A stretch of DNA of 64,000 nucleotides from Anopheles merus (taxonomy: Eukaryota > Arthropoda > Insecta > Diptera > Culicidae): contig NC_054083.1 of NCBI RefSeq assembly GCF_017562075.2, positions 32,037,255-32,101,254 of the forward strand, given 5' to 3'. The notes beneath the pieces were generated by a model that had not been told where the DNA came from, searched no databases, and worked only from the letters and a program-made list of their open reading frames with translations. A program made the position numbers and the translations under genes. Of the stretch, positions 1 to 14,325 are shown piece by piece; position 1 is the stretch's first letter; the number at the start of each line of letters is the position of its first letter.

Positions 1-720
1 TAGCAGTCAGCGAAAGGTTTCAACTGAGCGCTCTCAACCCGCTTGCTCTCGCTTACGTTGACAATAGTTTGAAATCTCGTTACCCGACGCAACAACGAAC
101 GAGCCTTTCCCAGTGGACGTCGTGCGTCCTGTGCGTCGCTCTATTGTGCAGGAGACGATGCATACCTCACAACAAGGCCGCACATGGAAAAGGGGGAAAA
201 AGGTGCGAGAAGTAACTCCCCGTGGAGCGTGTGCCTTTCATTTCATTTCGCATCCAAACATTCACTCACTCAGCCCAACGCACTATCGTGCCGGATGAGG
301 AGAGGGTGCAAGACGAGCGGGTTCGCGTGCTCGGGGACATTATTTGCTCGGAATTTGACACTTACAGCGTGCGGCACGCCCTTCCGAAATGGGCCCCACC
401 GTTCTCCGCCTGCAGTTTGGTTGAAGCATTTCGGCAAAGAGTCTCCCCAAAGGGGACAACGCACCGGGCGAACGCGCTCGCGCTCTCAGACAAGACAGTC
501 AAGCCGGGCCGGTGTGCCGGGCTCTTGGCTTGGCGCCCGAGTCGCGAGTCACTCAACCAGTCAGTTAGTTTTTGGGCCCAGTCACTTAAACTCGCAGTCC
601 TGCGGCACGTTACTATCTCGCCGGCATGCCGACCCACCCACCGAACCGCCAGCCAGGTTTGGGGAACCAGTTATTGTAGATACTTTATCAAAATGAAGCT
701 CTTACCATTGTCCTGGGTAT

Positions 721-740
721 GTGTGTGTGTGTGTGTGTGT
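721..740. repeat. (GT)10 microsatellite
   Basis: Uninterrupted GT run in the GC-rich left end. Confidence 0.93.
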
Positions 741-3700
741 GGGTGTAAGGACGTGTGGTTTTGCTCCAGGACCCGGTGCCTCGCATGTGTCACGGCGTGG
801 CAGGGTTTTGGGTGGTTTTCACACACCTTCCACAAATCATGCCCAAAGCTCACCTTTGAGCTCTCTCTCTCTCCCCCTTCTTCCCCTTGCAACGTGTGGC
901 AGTAAATGGCGCGCAAAGGAGCGATTCCATTTCGTTGCTGCTCGGTCCCGGTGGAATTGCTGCCACTGGTACGGTGGCACGCGGTGCTGCTGCCAATCTT
1001 TCACGTGGGAGGTTTTTTTTTTTTGGGATGCGGGGTTGAGTAGGGCCAGGAAATCTTGAAGTATTGAGCACACACACACAAAACCACCTCAGGGACAGGA
1101 GAAATGGTAACCACGGTCGAGAGTACCAATTCGTAAGATGACAATTGTGCGAGGATGTATGTGTGTGCATTGCGCGTGAAATCGTAACTCCAGCGGGCGC
1201 TTTCCTCCTATCGCGCACACATATCCTTTTTGTACCAAACACACACACTCACAAGCACACCCGTAGTGGTTTAATTTGATAAACGACTTGACATTTCATC
1301 TTCCCGCATCCGTGCAAGGCAGCAGCGGGCATTACTATTACTCGCTGCCAGCTGCCGGGCGACTGCTGGAGACTTTGCTGTTGTAGCGAACGAGCTGCAC
1401 CGTGTGCGGCTCTATTGTGTTCTGCAACGCCATTTTCCGTTGAACCGCCTCAATTTCTGCCCAACCGTGCCGAAGCGTAGCTAAGAAGGGTTTCATCGAA
1501 ATTAGTCTCACATTCGTGTGTGCGAATCGTGTGCCTTTGCTGCTGCTGTACGCAATTTAAGCAATCGTAAATTGTGGTCATAAAGTTATTAATTTTGTTC
1601 ATACCCTTTTGTACTTTAAATGTACATAGTTTCTTGCCATTTCTAGTTTCTTATTGACTACTTATACCTTTTGGGGTGATTTACAATTTTACGGGCACAT
1701 TGTTTAGCTCAACTGTTATAAATCTTTTTTTCACATTTTTACTAAATTGTGGCAATCAATTCGTATCTCACTTGAAGCTAGTTATTTTCATCAAGAGAAT
1801 ATACACATTAAAAAACATAGCCCTAACCGCTTCCCAAAACGTCAAAGTTCATTCGATGAAACCAGCCCTCGCGCTCGCGATGGCGCCGATTAGAACCTGT
1901 CAACAGCTGTAGCGGTATAATTACGAGCGATGTAAATTAAACCCGCCTTTGCACATATCGTGTCAGCGCGTGTTCATTCTCGCCGCCCCGTACCGTAGAG
2001 GTCGATTTTGCGAAAACGTTTCACCCATTAGCTGCATGCACTCGCGCAATAAAAGCATATGCGCTTTGGCCGGGTAAAAGACACTGGGTTTGTTACACAA
2101 TCGGGCGAATCGTGCTCATACGTATGGCGCGTAGCGCCCTGACCCCAACCGGTCGGGCATAAAACGACACTTTAGCGATCGCTAAGGTCCGGTTCGAGCG
2201 AGCGGCCCAATGTGTGTGAATGCTTCATAAAATCCGCCAAAAACACTTTGGCGGTACCGAGGCCAAACGGGCCATAAATCATACGCGCAAAATAAGGACC
2301 GAGCATGCTGGCCAGAGCAGAAACAGTGTACAACGCAGAACGTAGGATATGTCCCGCTGTCTGTCGTGGCTCTGTGCTTGAATTATGAATAAACGGCACG
2401 TGTGCAGCAGCGGGTTTTGGTGTTTTTGATGGGTAAGGAACAATACCGTACTTCGGTTCTCTCTTTGGTTCAAGTGTCTTGCAAATAGTTTCATTCTTAA
2501 TAGAAGTGATACAAATGGTTGGACAACATTTCGTGTCAGATTGTGGTTCAACGGTGTTTCTAGTATTTCTCAACTACCTTTCATTTTAATCTGCGTGTAA
2601 ATTCAATTGTTTCTCTATAACCCCCACATTAAATTTGACTCGCATGAACTGGCAATTTCAGCACCATATGCTACCAGACATAAGGATGCTTACAGCGCGT
2701 GTAAATTGCTTATCAACTCATTGAGTAAATATTTATTTGCATATAATTCCAAACATACCATGCAAAATCAATTTAAACCATTCAGCGAGTGTTGCCTGTT
2801 GTCAATATAAAACTCACACCATCACTCCTGACTGCGCACTAAGCACCCATAACTAAGCCCATCTGCTGTCGTCCGTACAAGTTGCGTCACAAAAGTTGGT
2901 CACCAAGCGAAACAAAGAAATAAAATAAATAGAAAAATGGTCAGCAAACCCACACAAACCCAGGGCAATAACACGTCTAATGATCCTGATACGCAAATCA
3001 GCTTCGAAGAAATGCGATCCATCCGGTCAATAGTAAGAGAAATCAGAACTTCGGCTGCAAGAATGTCCATGTGTCGATTTACTCCTTTACACACAGAGCA
3101 CCGCTCCCAGCAGCCCCGCCACACCGCCTTATCAAATTGCGGCGAATGGCTAAAAACGGCAAACAAGACGGAAGAGCAAATACGCCCTTAGGTCGGGAGG
3201 GGCCACCGACTGGAATGGACAGCTGGGCTACATTTACAACGATCTAAATAGGTCGTAAAAGAAATGTGATTTATGAGGGGCTTTTTCTCCAGGAGCCCGT
3301 GAAGAACAGTCATCGCCAAGGCTGCTGGGTTTCTTTTTACACAATCTCTTGCCCGGAATGTATGTCGCTCTGGTTCTGCTGCTGAAGTGTCTGGTCTGTG
3401 TGTGGGTGGCTGAGTAGTAAGTCCACCTTTTTTCTCCCCTCCCTCCCGGGCTAAGTGCGAAAGGTCACCCCAGCAGACACCTTTATTGTATCGGGTCTCG
3501 GGTATCGGACCGCCGACCATTGCTAATGGAGCGACGTGGATCACGGGGGATAAGCGAGGCACAATTTAGAAATGCCAATCCTTTGACCCGTGCAAGCAAC
3601 CGTTCGGTATCGAATCCACATTCACACAATTGACACCGTTCGGGGTGCGCATGTGTGCGTGTACAGGGAAAAAGAAACCGAACCAAAGTACACAGCAGCA

Positions 3701-3935
3701 AAAAAACACACACACACACAAGATGAGGAAAAGGTTTACGATTACAAATGATGCCCTTTACGGGTTCGGGGCGATCCAATATTTAGCCGCCGCGCGAGGG
3801 CCGAAAGGCTCTGAAGTGCCGAAATGCCGACGCAGGAAATGTCTTTTGGAGTGCCGAGGAGCAGAGGTGTAGGGAACGTGTACGTAAGAATATTTTAATG
3901 TTCAACCTCCCGAATGAAAGACGACCATCTTGTGG

Positions 3936-3958
3936 CTCTCTCTCTCTCTCTCTCTCTC
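3936..3958. repeat. (CT)11 microsatellite
   Basis: Uninterrupted CT run. A TTTCAG follows 22 nt later, but no convincing exon follows it. Confidence 0.9.
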
Positions 3959-6380
3959 ATTCCACCGTGTTTGGGTTTCAGGTCAGAATGAACATAAGTT
4001 ACAGCGGCTACGCACTTCAGGGCTGCCGCGTAGTTTCCGTCTCGCACGATTTCAACCTGACCTCACACGTCAATATCCAATTTGTTTATTTGCTTCGTGA
4101 AACGGTGTTTCGTGTTTAGCCGTCCGAGTAGAAGCGGTCCCCTGTTTAGGTGGTTCGAAAATCAAATAACGGATGGTAATAGATTTTCTCGTACTGAGTT
4201 GGTTTTCCTTTTTTTCTGTTCGAAGTGCCATGCTCGGTGAGTTCAACTTCGGCGTGTTTTCGTGTCCGGGTTTTTTTTTTTACTCCCGGCCCGGCAAATG
4301 ATAAAGCAAAGTGGAATGTCAGGGGTTTCCATTATCCGGCATCGGTGCGGCATCAATTTGGGTCGAAAGGAAATGGACCCGAATTAATTCCCTTTCTTTG
4401 GCCGTCTTTTGGGGGAAAAGATAGTTCCCTTTTTTTACTGCCGTGGTAGCGTTTTTTTTCTCCTTTTTTCGATTTTCTACTGGATCAATCACCCGCAAAA
4501 CGTACCGAAGCGTTCCTGTGTGGTGTAACGATTGATGAACCGCCCCGCTGGGTTTAATGTGGCAGCGGCAAATGGACTTGTTTATTTCTTTAAATCAGGA
4601 AAAAACAATAGAAACAACTCGCACGAAGTGCTGGGAACAACAATTTCCTGCCATTTGGGATTTCTTTCACTAGTGCTGTGTTTAAGTGCTGGAGCAATTT
4701 TTAGGGGTTGTTCGTACACTAAAACCCCCGCTCAGCATTAAAACACAGACAGAACCAGCTCGATGAGCATGATTTGTTAACGTGCTCGAGAACTGCTCGA
4801 GAGAAGAAAAAAACTTAGCAAGAAGCTTTAAGAATCCATTTAAACGATCAGCTATCACAAAAAGCTCGGGCTATAAAATCACTTTTTACGACGAAATCGT
4901 CTCACAGGAATGGGAGGGTAAAAAACATTAAGTTTTCCACGCAACAGTTGCCCTCCCTTTAAGCTGAAATCACTTGAGAGCTCGCGCGGGCGGAAGGATT
5001 AAATCGTCTTAAAATCCATATGGTGCACACGCGTCTGTACAACGATTGAACACACACACAGCCTTTGAACAACCAACCAGACAAATCTTCCTACTTATTG
5101 CTGCAGCACCACGTGTGGTGGGCCCCAATGTATGGGGAACAGAGTCATCTGTTGCAAAGAAATGTGCTGCAACCGGTTGTCGATTGAATTTCCGATAAAT
5201 AACCGGCTTTCTCAGACGTTCGCGCGCATGCTGCCATTTGCCGGATAGGGTTAGCGGGACGCAGACGCCGAAAAAAAACTCATAGAGGAAGCAAAAAAAA
5301 ATAAAAGGCACAAAAAAACCATCCCAACACCAAGTACGGGTAGGATAGCTCCCGAAAGCACCCCAAAATTGCCCGCAAGGGGATAATAAAGTTTTTTTTT
5401 TTGTTTTTTGTTTCGGTCTCTCAGCTTCCCGACCCACCACCTTCCTTTGTGCACTGCCCGGAGGATTTCGGGCAAATAAAACTGCTCCAGCGGCAAAAGA
5501 GTTAAATTAAAACAACTCGGGAATTGGAGGAGAAAATGTCTAAAAATAAAATAAAACTGATGAGGATTTTGTGCCCGGCTGCTCTCTCACTCGCCCCATT
5601 GGAAGGCCAGAAAGTTTTGCGAGGCACAGAATGCAAAAAAAAACCCGTAGCTAAAGAAATGTGATATGCTCGCCGCGGTCAGTAAACGGCCCGGGCAAAT
5701 GGAAGAGCAGAAGGAAGCAAGGAAAAAAAATATACACATCACGAACCACCACCACCACCAGCACGAGTGCGTTTGCCAGTGCGAACTGCGAAGCAAGAAC
5801 GAAGTGTTTGAAAAATTGTGCTCGCCCCGCAACAAAAGCGCTGAACTCTCGAGGCAAAAGTTCCTCCACTCGGTCACTTATTTGCCTGATTGGCAGGAGG
5901 GCACACGGCAGCGGCTTGGGTGGGAAGAAAAAAAGTTAAAGCAACGAACCCAAACGAAAGCAAGGAAGGAAGGAAGAGGAAAAAAGCTCACTTGCCACCA
6001 CCCCTGCACCTGCACATCATATTTTCTCGTTTGATGCCCGTTTGCTAGTCCGGGAGCACCGGGGGCTTTTGCCGACCGCTCGGCACTTGGCACGGGACGG
6101 CGAGCAGATGGGGCCACTCACTCTTTTTTAATGATGATGATGGTGACGCGCGAAGGCAACGGCCCAGGGAGGTGTAGCAAGCACCGTGTGCAACTGAACG
6201 TGTTCATTCAGTGAATTAATTTGACAGCTCAGGTGCTTTATGATTGTAATTAGACATGCCTGGCACGTCGTCGCCGTCGTCGTCATCCACGGACGATGTC
6301 CTGCCGCGATGTAGAACCGCGTAACGTGCAGCAGCAAAAGCAAGAAAGATTACCCAACAGTAAGCTCGCGTTTCACTACT

Positions 6381-6391
6381 GGGGGGGGGGG
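6381..6391. repeat. G11 homopolymer
   Basis: Eleven G in a row, followed within 20 nt by GGT repeats near 6409-6420. Confidence 0.88.
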
Positions 6392-7692
6392 ACTACTACT
6401 GGAGAAGGTGGTGGTGGTGGCAAAGCGAGACAGGGAGACAACTTTCGCCTTTACTCGCACGGTACCGGACCGTCCCAGCCCGCAGCCGGAAGAGAAAATC
6501 GTATTTTCTTCTCTGTCATTATTTATGTTGCAACACCAATAAGAAAGCACCGGAACGGCCAGCGGCAGTGGCGGGTGCGCTGTGTGGCAGCTTCAATGGA
6601 AACTGTTTTGTACTCTCCATCTCCAGGGGGTTTGCCGTCCTTGCTGGGGTCCATCGCCGAAGATACATCATCGTCGTCGTACCCGGTGGTCGATTGAGTT
6701 CTTTCATTTTTTTTTGTGTGCTTTACTTTTCCTTAGTTTACGACCAGATTGTCTTGGGAAATGGGTTGTGTGAAGGTGGGGGATGAAACTAGATCACTTT
6801 AAATGCAATCGTGATAGTTTATTCGATGCTAAGGTTGATGGGCGGGGTGGAACCCTAGCGATGATGGCAATGGTGTGTGGTCCATTTAGCGAGAGAGAGA
6901 GTGAGAGCGAGAAATGCGAAGATACACTTTCTAGTGCAGAAGACACTACGCTTTTTGGAATTTTTATATCTTCCACCAGAGGATAGTTTACCTTAATGGC
7001 AGCAGAAAGATACGAGTAAAAAGTGTAAGTCGTGGGAAGAATTCCACTCAGAGTGGTATGGTATGAAACAAGATACATAACCGTTGATATTTGAACCGGT
7101 CAAATAACTTTCAACAGTATTTGCTATTTGTTTTGTCGTTTGCGTGTTATTTACACAAATTTATGCCAGTTTAAGGTATTGAAACAAGACGTTTCAATTA
7201 CTACCTATATGCGTTGAATACTGCTAAATGTATTTTGCTACAAACTACCAGGCGTCTCCATTTGCTTCGTATGAATGATTTATTTTTCCCAACCACTGTT
7301 CTTGTGCATTGTAGCAATTGAATGCAAACAATGGGACAAAATTAACAAACGTTAAATCCATCATACTTTAAATTTCTTACCCTAATGTCCCACATTCGCT
7401 TGTCTAGTTGGTATTTCCTAAATTAAAGTGCACAGCAACCCTCATCTCATCTCATCTCTCGGTGCTCATGTTCCCGTATGATTATCAGACCGGGAAAAAG
7501 CATTAAATAAATTGAATAACCCATCAAACTGTCAATTAACGTTTGGCCCTGTGCAAAGGCCCGTCCCGTCCCCGATCGGTCTCTCCAACCTGCAAGACAA
7601 TCGGCGTGTAATCTGATGATAAATTGGCAGAAATAATTATTGGCCAGTGAATGGTTTCCAATAAGCAAATTATATGTCCCAGGTGGAAATAC

Positions 7693-7710
7693 CACACACA
7701 CACACACACA
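7693..7710. repeat. (CA)9 microsatellite
   Basis: Uninterrupted CA run. Confidence 0.9.
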
Positions 7711-7802
7711 AACATCGAGTTCGTATAGGTTCGAAATTGAAAGGTTTCCGGGATCCGTTCAAAACTTTGGGCGAACAAAATTTAGCAAAAACCTTGTTCC
7801 GC

Positions 7803-7826
7803 CAGCAGCAGCAGCAGCAGCAGCAG
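7803..7826. repeat. (CAG)8 triplet repeat
   Basis: Eight CAG units in a row. The frame reads poly-Gln or poly-Ala, but the surrounding open frames are short and have no family resemblance, so I treat it as a non-coding triplet repeat. Confidence 0.9.
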
Positions 7827-10800
7827 CACTCTGCTTACCGCTTCCGTGCCACCTGCTTTTGATCGCACCAATTTCAATGAGCTTTCGGAGTAAGGTTTGG
7901 CAAGAGCGCCAACGCTGGAGGCGGTAGATGCGAACCATCATTTGCTAGTATTTCCATTCGATTTCTGTTGTCTACCGGATATTGAAATTGGCAAACGTAG
8001 TCAATAATCGGACACCACGGTGGCACGGGCGACGAACGGGTGGAGTGCTGTGAGAGTCTCTGGGGCGGTGGATTTGTATACAGCTTTACGAATTATCTGT
8101 ATCAGTACGTCCTGAGCGTAGCGTTGCCAGCCAGACACGCTGCCGGGTCCTCAGCACCGATATTGCACTGATGCATCGCACGGTGGAAGCGTTGGAGGTT
8201 TGAAGCCCCACTAATGTGATGGTGCACCCCATTTTCGTCAATAATAGAATACCAATTTTCAATTATGATGCTGCCCATCACAGAGATGTGTGTGTATGCA
8301 TGTGGTAGTGTCGGAGACGGGTCCGGGATGCCATTTTGCGTTGCGTGCTTTTTCATTCCGCACATTTTGTGACGTGTCGGTCCGGTGCCGGTGGCCTTTA
8401 CCGGAAACTTTCGCGTGCAATCGCGTGGTTGTGCAAATGTGATTTGGACGAAATCCGATGGTATGAGGCTAATTTTCGGCTCGCAACCTGGGCGCAATCG
8501 GTTCAAGTACCTTTTTAGCGTTGTGCTGATTGGGCCAGGTATTGCGCGCTGAATGCAGAATGTGCAACTTTGCGGCTTGCAAGGCCGACACCCGCTGTGA
8601 TTGGCCCCGATGCAGGCACCGATGGGTACAGAAATAAAATATCAAATGGCAACAAATTGAACTGCAATTGTTGCTAATTAAGTGTGTTGTGTCGTGTGTT
8701 GTGCTGCAATCCAAGGCCGGCGCCATGATTGTCGCCACAATTTGTGATGCTTGTTAAATCTGGTGCAGCAGTTTTTAATTTGATACCATTATGATGGACC
8801 ATGCGGTACAAATTCATTTTCATTTAAGATACACGTCAATATACAGCCAATAAAATTTGTTTTAACGGCGAAATGTTCACTTGTGGACTTAATAAATGTT
8901 ACATTAGTTTGCAGAAAAATTATTTTACAGTACGCATTATAAATTTGGAACAAGCAGGAACTAGGGATATTTCTTAACAGTCGTCATATCAAGCTCATGC
9001 ATAACTTTGTGATGATAATCACGTTAAGCAACAAAAGTACATTTACCAACAGTTATAACTTCACCTCACACTAGATTATACAATGCATATCAAGTGCTCG
9101 TTTAAAACAAGGATTAATACATTTTATGAGCTTGCTCAACAGTCCATCGATGTGCTTAAGCTAGAGCATCTTTCTGTCGCTTGCAGTCCATTTAGTTCCC
9201 TTGATTCGTGCATCCCTGCAACAGCCATGGCCCCTGTAACAGTTGCTCGGAATGGGCCAATGACGGAACGAAACGATTCACGGCAAAGGCAGCAAAAGAA
9301 ATGTCGCTTCGACCGCGGGTGGGGGAAAATTTATAACCTTTTGTTCAAATCTGCATAGATTTATGGGAAAACGCGAAAGATTCAAGTACTTTACAAAACC
9401 CTCGTTGGTCCCGGTATCAATGTGTGTCTGTGCGCGCGTTCTTTTATAGACGCAAACACAGAGCGAATGTTCTGTGTTCACTGCGCTGCTGCATGCAATC
9501 GATGGCTGCCGGACACCAGGTTTGCCAAGTGCCGCATAGATTTACTAAACGCCGGCTGTGGTGAAGTTCGCCAACGGTTTCGCTGAACCCAACTAAGCCA
9601 CCGAGCCAGCCGAGTACAGAAAATGGCAGGAGAATGCTTAGGAAAACGGGGAAGAATAGAAAGTCGTAGGTGGTGAACTTGGGACGCAAAAAAAACACAC
9701 ACACGCGGTCACTCTATATCTCATTCGCCAGAACCCCTCTAGCGCGTGCGGGTTTAACGGCCACGAGTATGTCGAGACCCAATGCGCGCTGGTTTTCGCA
9801 CTCCCGCGTCGCGACAAAACTAACCCGGTGGGTAGCATTAGGACGAACCGTCTGAAGTAAGCGGTCGTCGTTTCGCTGGCAACCAACCGTTTACTGTCTG
9901 GGCTAGCTTTTGTATGCTTTCCGCCGCGCTCCGTACCAGGCGGTTCTGGGTTCTGTTTGTGCACGAATAATATTCGCCCCATAACTCCTTCACGCTGCTG
10001 CTGATGGGGAAAACAAAGCGCAGTACGGGCGCGTTTTAGACAAACAAACATTTCGGGTCGGGTTGATTGCGATCCCGGGTTTGCTTTTTTTTTCGTGTGA
10101 CAAATATTGTTGATACACTTGCAGACACATAGGAGCAACCTAACTTCTCTTCTACCTTTTTTTTACTAGAATCATGATTGTCCTAGTGCAATGTTGAATG
10201 TTTCAAAGGTAATACTTTTAAAAGCTATGTTCAAGAAAAGTGGTCTGTTTATTATGCTTTGATTGAGATTTGTTGATTTTGTGCACCTGATGTTTCAAAC
10301 AATCAACATTTAACTGCTGGTTAGTTGTAAATTTGTTGGAAAAAAGTACGACAGTATTCGCAGCAATATTCAAAACAATATTAATCAAACATCGTCAACT
10401 GCCTTTTCAAGGGCTTTTTTACCGCCAAAAATAACTAAATGATATGTTTTTTTTCTACGGAAGAAAAACAAAAACAATTCTGCAAAATGTTCGCTCTTCC
10501 GCTGGGCCACCGCCACCGAAGCAGCGGATGCTCCATTACGGCTGCTCAGCCAGCACTCGCTTATCTTATCCCATTTTGCACTCACTCATCGTCAACTCAT
10601 CAACAAATGATAAGCTGCAAAAGCTTCAATGCACACACATACCCCCGCACAGACCGGCTCCGGACGTGCCGTTCCCTTCAATGGCATTGGCGGCAAAACA
10701 TACGCGCCATCAGCGTAACGTGGGGTGAAAATAAATACCCCACGCGCCTGGGGAAGCACCAATGAGGCTACTGGCAGGGGCTCGGTACGTAAGTACGTCC

Positions 10801-10913
10801 TGTGTTGGCCACCAGCGAGAGAAATTACCTGTGCCGGTTGGTTATTCAAGCGATGTTTCAAATTTTTAACCCCATTTGTACGCATATTTTCCAACTTCAC
10901 CCACCGAAACCGT

Positions 10914-10939
10914 ACTCCCTCCCTCCCCTCTAGGTAGGT
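10914..10939 (+). promoter_or_regulatory. Weak candidate recursive splice site
   Basis: A C-rich pyrimidine tract (10914-10930) ends in TCTAG at 10933 and is followed directly by GTAGGT. The acceptor half is good. The donor half has G instead of A at its fourth position, and no clear branch site was seen. It may be chance. Confidence 0.3.
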
Positions 10940-11145
10940 GGAACAGCGGCGCTGGCAAGGGGGTACCGAAGGGAGCAAAATGTTTCGTCCGACGACGTCC
11001 GGCAACCATCGAAATGAATAAATAAATTATGAATTTTTATTCCCAGTAATGATAATAATTTGCATATTATATTAGCCGCTCCGTGTTCCGGTTTTATGAA
11101 CACACATACTCCTTCCTGTTTTCAACACACGGCGCATCGTGTTTT

Positions 11146-11157
11146 TCTCTCTCTCTC

Positions 11158-11191
<34 letters not shown>
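11146..11191. repeat. TC microsatellite with one interruption
   Basis: TC repeats over about 46 nt broken once by CG. In the transcript it is a long pyrimidine tract, but no acceptor AG with exon-like sequence follows closely. Confidence 0.93.
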
Positions 11192-12428
11192 CCTTCATCT
11201 GTTTGGAACCGTAGGCGAATGGGGTACGGTGGTAGATTGCGGTCCGACAGAACACGGTGTACTTTGCCGATGAATTTTAGAGCGAATGTGCGGGCGCGAT
11301 TTTCATTGGTTAATATTGCTCCACCACCACCATCCGCGATAACACTGCAATGCATCGTCCCTTCCCTGTTCCTCCGAGATACTGCCGTGCAGAAGAGGGG
11401 TTATGTTTGTATACGTATGTGTGTGTGTGATTTTCTCTTGGGACAAGAGCGGCACACTCTTCCGGACCGGAACGTTCCGGCCGTTTGTTAACTCTCAAGT
11501 ACACCGGTTTCCTGCCAAATGTAAGCGTAATAACAGGGCAATTTTGATTTTTTTTCCTCCCGTCTCTCTCAATGACGATGTCGTTTGGGGATTTATTTAG
11601 TTAGCGGCGAGCTCTGCTTTTTGTTTTTTTTTTTGCCCGCATCCACATTGACCCCATACACATTCTCCTCTCGGTGGTGTGGTTGTTTTTTATGTGTCAA
11701 GAGACTCTTAATGTTTTCCAATACAGCTAATGGTAAATTGTTGTACCTGGTCAAAAGCATGTGCTTGCTTAAACAGGCTGTAGCAGTATTTTGTAGTAAC
11801 GAATTGGGATCGCAAATGTTTACAAATCAATTGCATGTTCTAACAAACATTTCGTAATGTACCTTATGTTTGCGTTGCAACGTAAATGTGATGTTTTTTA
11901 TTATGAACATTCTGTTGCCATTATTAATTTATCATAGTAGTTACTTGTCCGATAAAAAAAAACATTTGAAATGATCAAATTGCATATCAAACGAATAAAA
12001 AAGACCTTATGAAACCAAAAGTGTGTACCTTTGTGTTATGTTAAATAAAAAAATGCTTATTTTTTTACAAAGGATACTTAGAGAGTAATTCATGTTTGCT
12101 TCAATGTCCATTCTGGTTTGAGTGTAGACAAGCCAGTCCTCTACGAAACGGCTTGATCAAAGAGCAACCATTTGCTGACCACTTCAATCGAAATAAGTCC
12201 TACCGCAACACGGAACCGTCCTTTGCACAGCGTTTAGGTTGCCCGTTAGGTTGAGTTGATGTAACAATTTTCGATGCGGTTTTGCTTTGGAAACCACCAG
12301 GGCACACGAAACTTCCAATGGGATGCCAACAAGACGGACATGGTGATACGGTACCGTCTGTGGTCCACCTTGGAATACTGCTTGTGGTAAAATGTTTGGT
12401 TCATATGTTCGCCGTTTGTTTGCGATGA

Positions 12429-12479
12429 GCTGCTTCTGAGCGTTGAAGAAGCAGCGATTTATCCTGAATAATTATTCAG
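12429..12479. repeat. 9-bp hairpin followed by a perfect 16-bp palindrome
   Basis: GCTGCTTCT (12429-12437) pairs exactly with AGAAGCAGC (12447-12455) over a 9-nt loop. Eight bases later, CTGAATAATTATTCAG (12464-12479) is a perfect palindrome. The AATAATTATT core also contains overlapping ATTA homeodomain-type cores. Confidence 0.6.
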
Positions 12480-14325
12480 TGCATTCTATACACTACCGCA
12501 GCGTGGTGTGAAATTATACAACAACAAAAAAACAAATCTTTGGATGCTTCTACAAACCTTCTACAAACGAAAACTGTTGTCACATTAACTCTACAACCCG
12601 GTATGCTGGATGACACAAATAGGTTATAGCACACACCTGTTTTCGCTTCTGTTTCACTTATTCTACCACGGAGTAACCATATGGAGTGCTTTCCCTATTA
12701 CAACTCACCTAACTAGTCACTACCACTACCAATTCCTGACACCATCGTCACGTTCACAAAAGAGCGACACACGGTCACTGTAAATGGAGCTTTTTGTCGC
12801 CCACACTCTCCCACCTCCCCTTGCCTCCCTGCCTTCCGATTAGATCCGGGGACAACTTGATTAACGTGAAGTAAACAAGCCAATAAATTACCGATCACCG
12901 TTGGCTGACTCCGGTCATTACTGTACTGTGCTGCATGGTCCGGCGCCAGGAAGCACCCTGTAGTGACTGCGCTAGTCGATATGTTTTCCTCCCTCCCCAC
13001 GCTGTACTTCCTTGTTTGCAATGGCAACGGAAGGAATAAAGCGGAAGAAGAAGACGAGAAAACAGCTAAGCCGATACCCGGCCAGCGTTGACACAAGGCG
13101 AACCGACTTAACCATTCGCTTAAACTCTTCCACCCCTGCCCAGTTGGTGGCGAGGGTTAAGTATTGAGGGGAAAGATTTCTTTCGCCCATTTCCTGCATG
13201 CTGCGAAATGATTTCATCAAACTCGCTTTTTTTTCTTCTCTCCCTCTCGATTGGTAACGTAACATGCATGGGGACATGTTTTTCTTCTTTGGGTTTCTTC
13301 CGATAGAGCTGCTATTAGAAGCAAGGTTTTGAAGGTAAAGTTGCAGCAACAGCATTGAACTGAGGATGAAGGAGGAAAAAAAAAGAAACTAACAAATACA
13401 CCTTCACCATCACCCGAGTGATTTGGTTACATTGTTACACACCCACCGCCACGGAACCCGCTTCCGGTGGTGCAACAGAGAGCGCAACACTCTAGCTTCA
13501 CAAGACCCTACCAGCAACGGAGCGGTGGTTTACATGTAAAGCTAGGTTGAGCTTGAAAGCGGCAGGAAATGGAATTAGGATAATTTTATTACGAATCTCA
13601 CAGGTCCGCCCGGACAGCGGCTTCACCACGGCTCTGGCAACGCTCCGTCGCAATGATTGTGGCGGGCAGAAAGAATCAAGCAAAAACGTCCTGCCAGGGA
13701 AACGATCGGAAAAACTGTGTGCCTGAACAAATAACTGATACACCTTACCTTCCCTTCTGGGTGGTGGTGGTGGTTCGTAACCCAACGGCAATGACAGGGG
13801 AAGAAAATACTGCAGCCAAAGCGTAATCGTAGAAGCGTAGGCACACAAGGGAGCGAAAGAAAGCAGAACGGTGGAACACAGTACGATGGAATGCATGTTT
13901 CAACGGTATCGGCAACAACACTGTCACGATGGATACACACACAAACAAATTCCCAGAGCCACGGAGACACGGTACATCGGCACGTTCGACTGGAGAAAAT
14001 GTAATTGACTCCCTGATGGGTTGATTTGACTAGCGGGGGATATTCATCAGGATTCGTTTCGGATTCGCTCCCGTGGGGGATTTCTTTTCCGATACAGGCC
14101 AATCCGAATGGGCTCCTTCCACTCCCTCTTAGCCGACAGCTCGATTCCAACGGCATCATTACTAGCGGAAAGGTTGTATTACCTACCTTTGTTTGCTTGA
14201 TGCATGCCGTATGGTGAAAACCCACCGTCTGATTGCCATTGCTCGTTGCGTCCTATTCTGGTGCTGCTTTGTAGAGCGATTTGTTTCGTAAAATGTATAC
14301 ACCGTTCGACATAAATTACAATGCT

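Larger units (their letters stand above)
1..14325 (+). other. Rbp6: Upstream Rbp6 intron, segment before the first ratchet point
   Basis: No convincing exon, RNA gene or transposon was seen. Stretches around 1-1500, 2900-3900, 5000-6700 and 9200-11000 are GC-richer with simple repeats, and they carry overlapping open frames on several strands that look like chance. AT-rich blocks lie near 1560-1760, 7080-7400, 8760-9080, 10150-10440 and 11700-12080. The block around 12.4-12.5 kb holds inverted repeats listed separately. Assignment to the Rbp6 intron is by position upstream of the exon. The window starts inside the intron, and another gene's territory at the extreme left cannot be excluded. 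Confidence 0.6.

Noticed and set aside
222..905. 227-codon open frame at the left end
   Set aside because: GC-rich DNA with several overlapping open frames on both strands. The peptide includes a Cys-Val run made by the GT microsatellite, and I recognise no domain.
3959..4119. TTTCAG at 3976-3981 after a CT run, followed by an open frame
   Set aside because: The tract next to the AG is broken by GTGTTTGGG, no matching donor follows, and the peptide resembles no Rbp6 sequence.
7440..7461. CATCT pentamer repeats
   Set aside because: Only three to four units. Simple repeat with no further significance.
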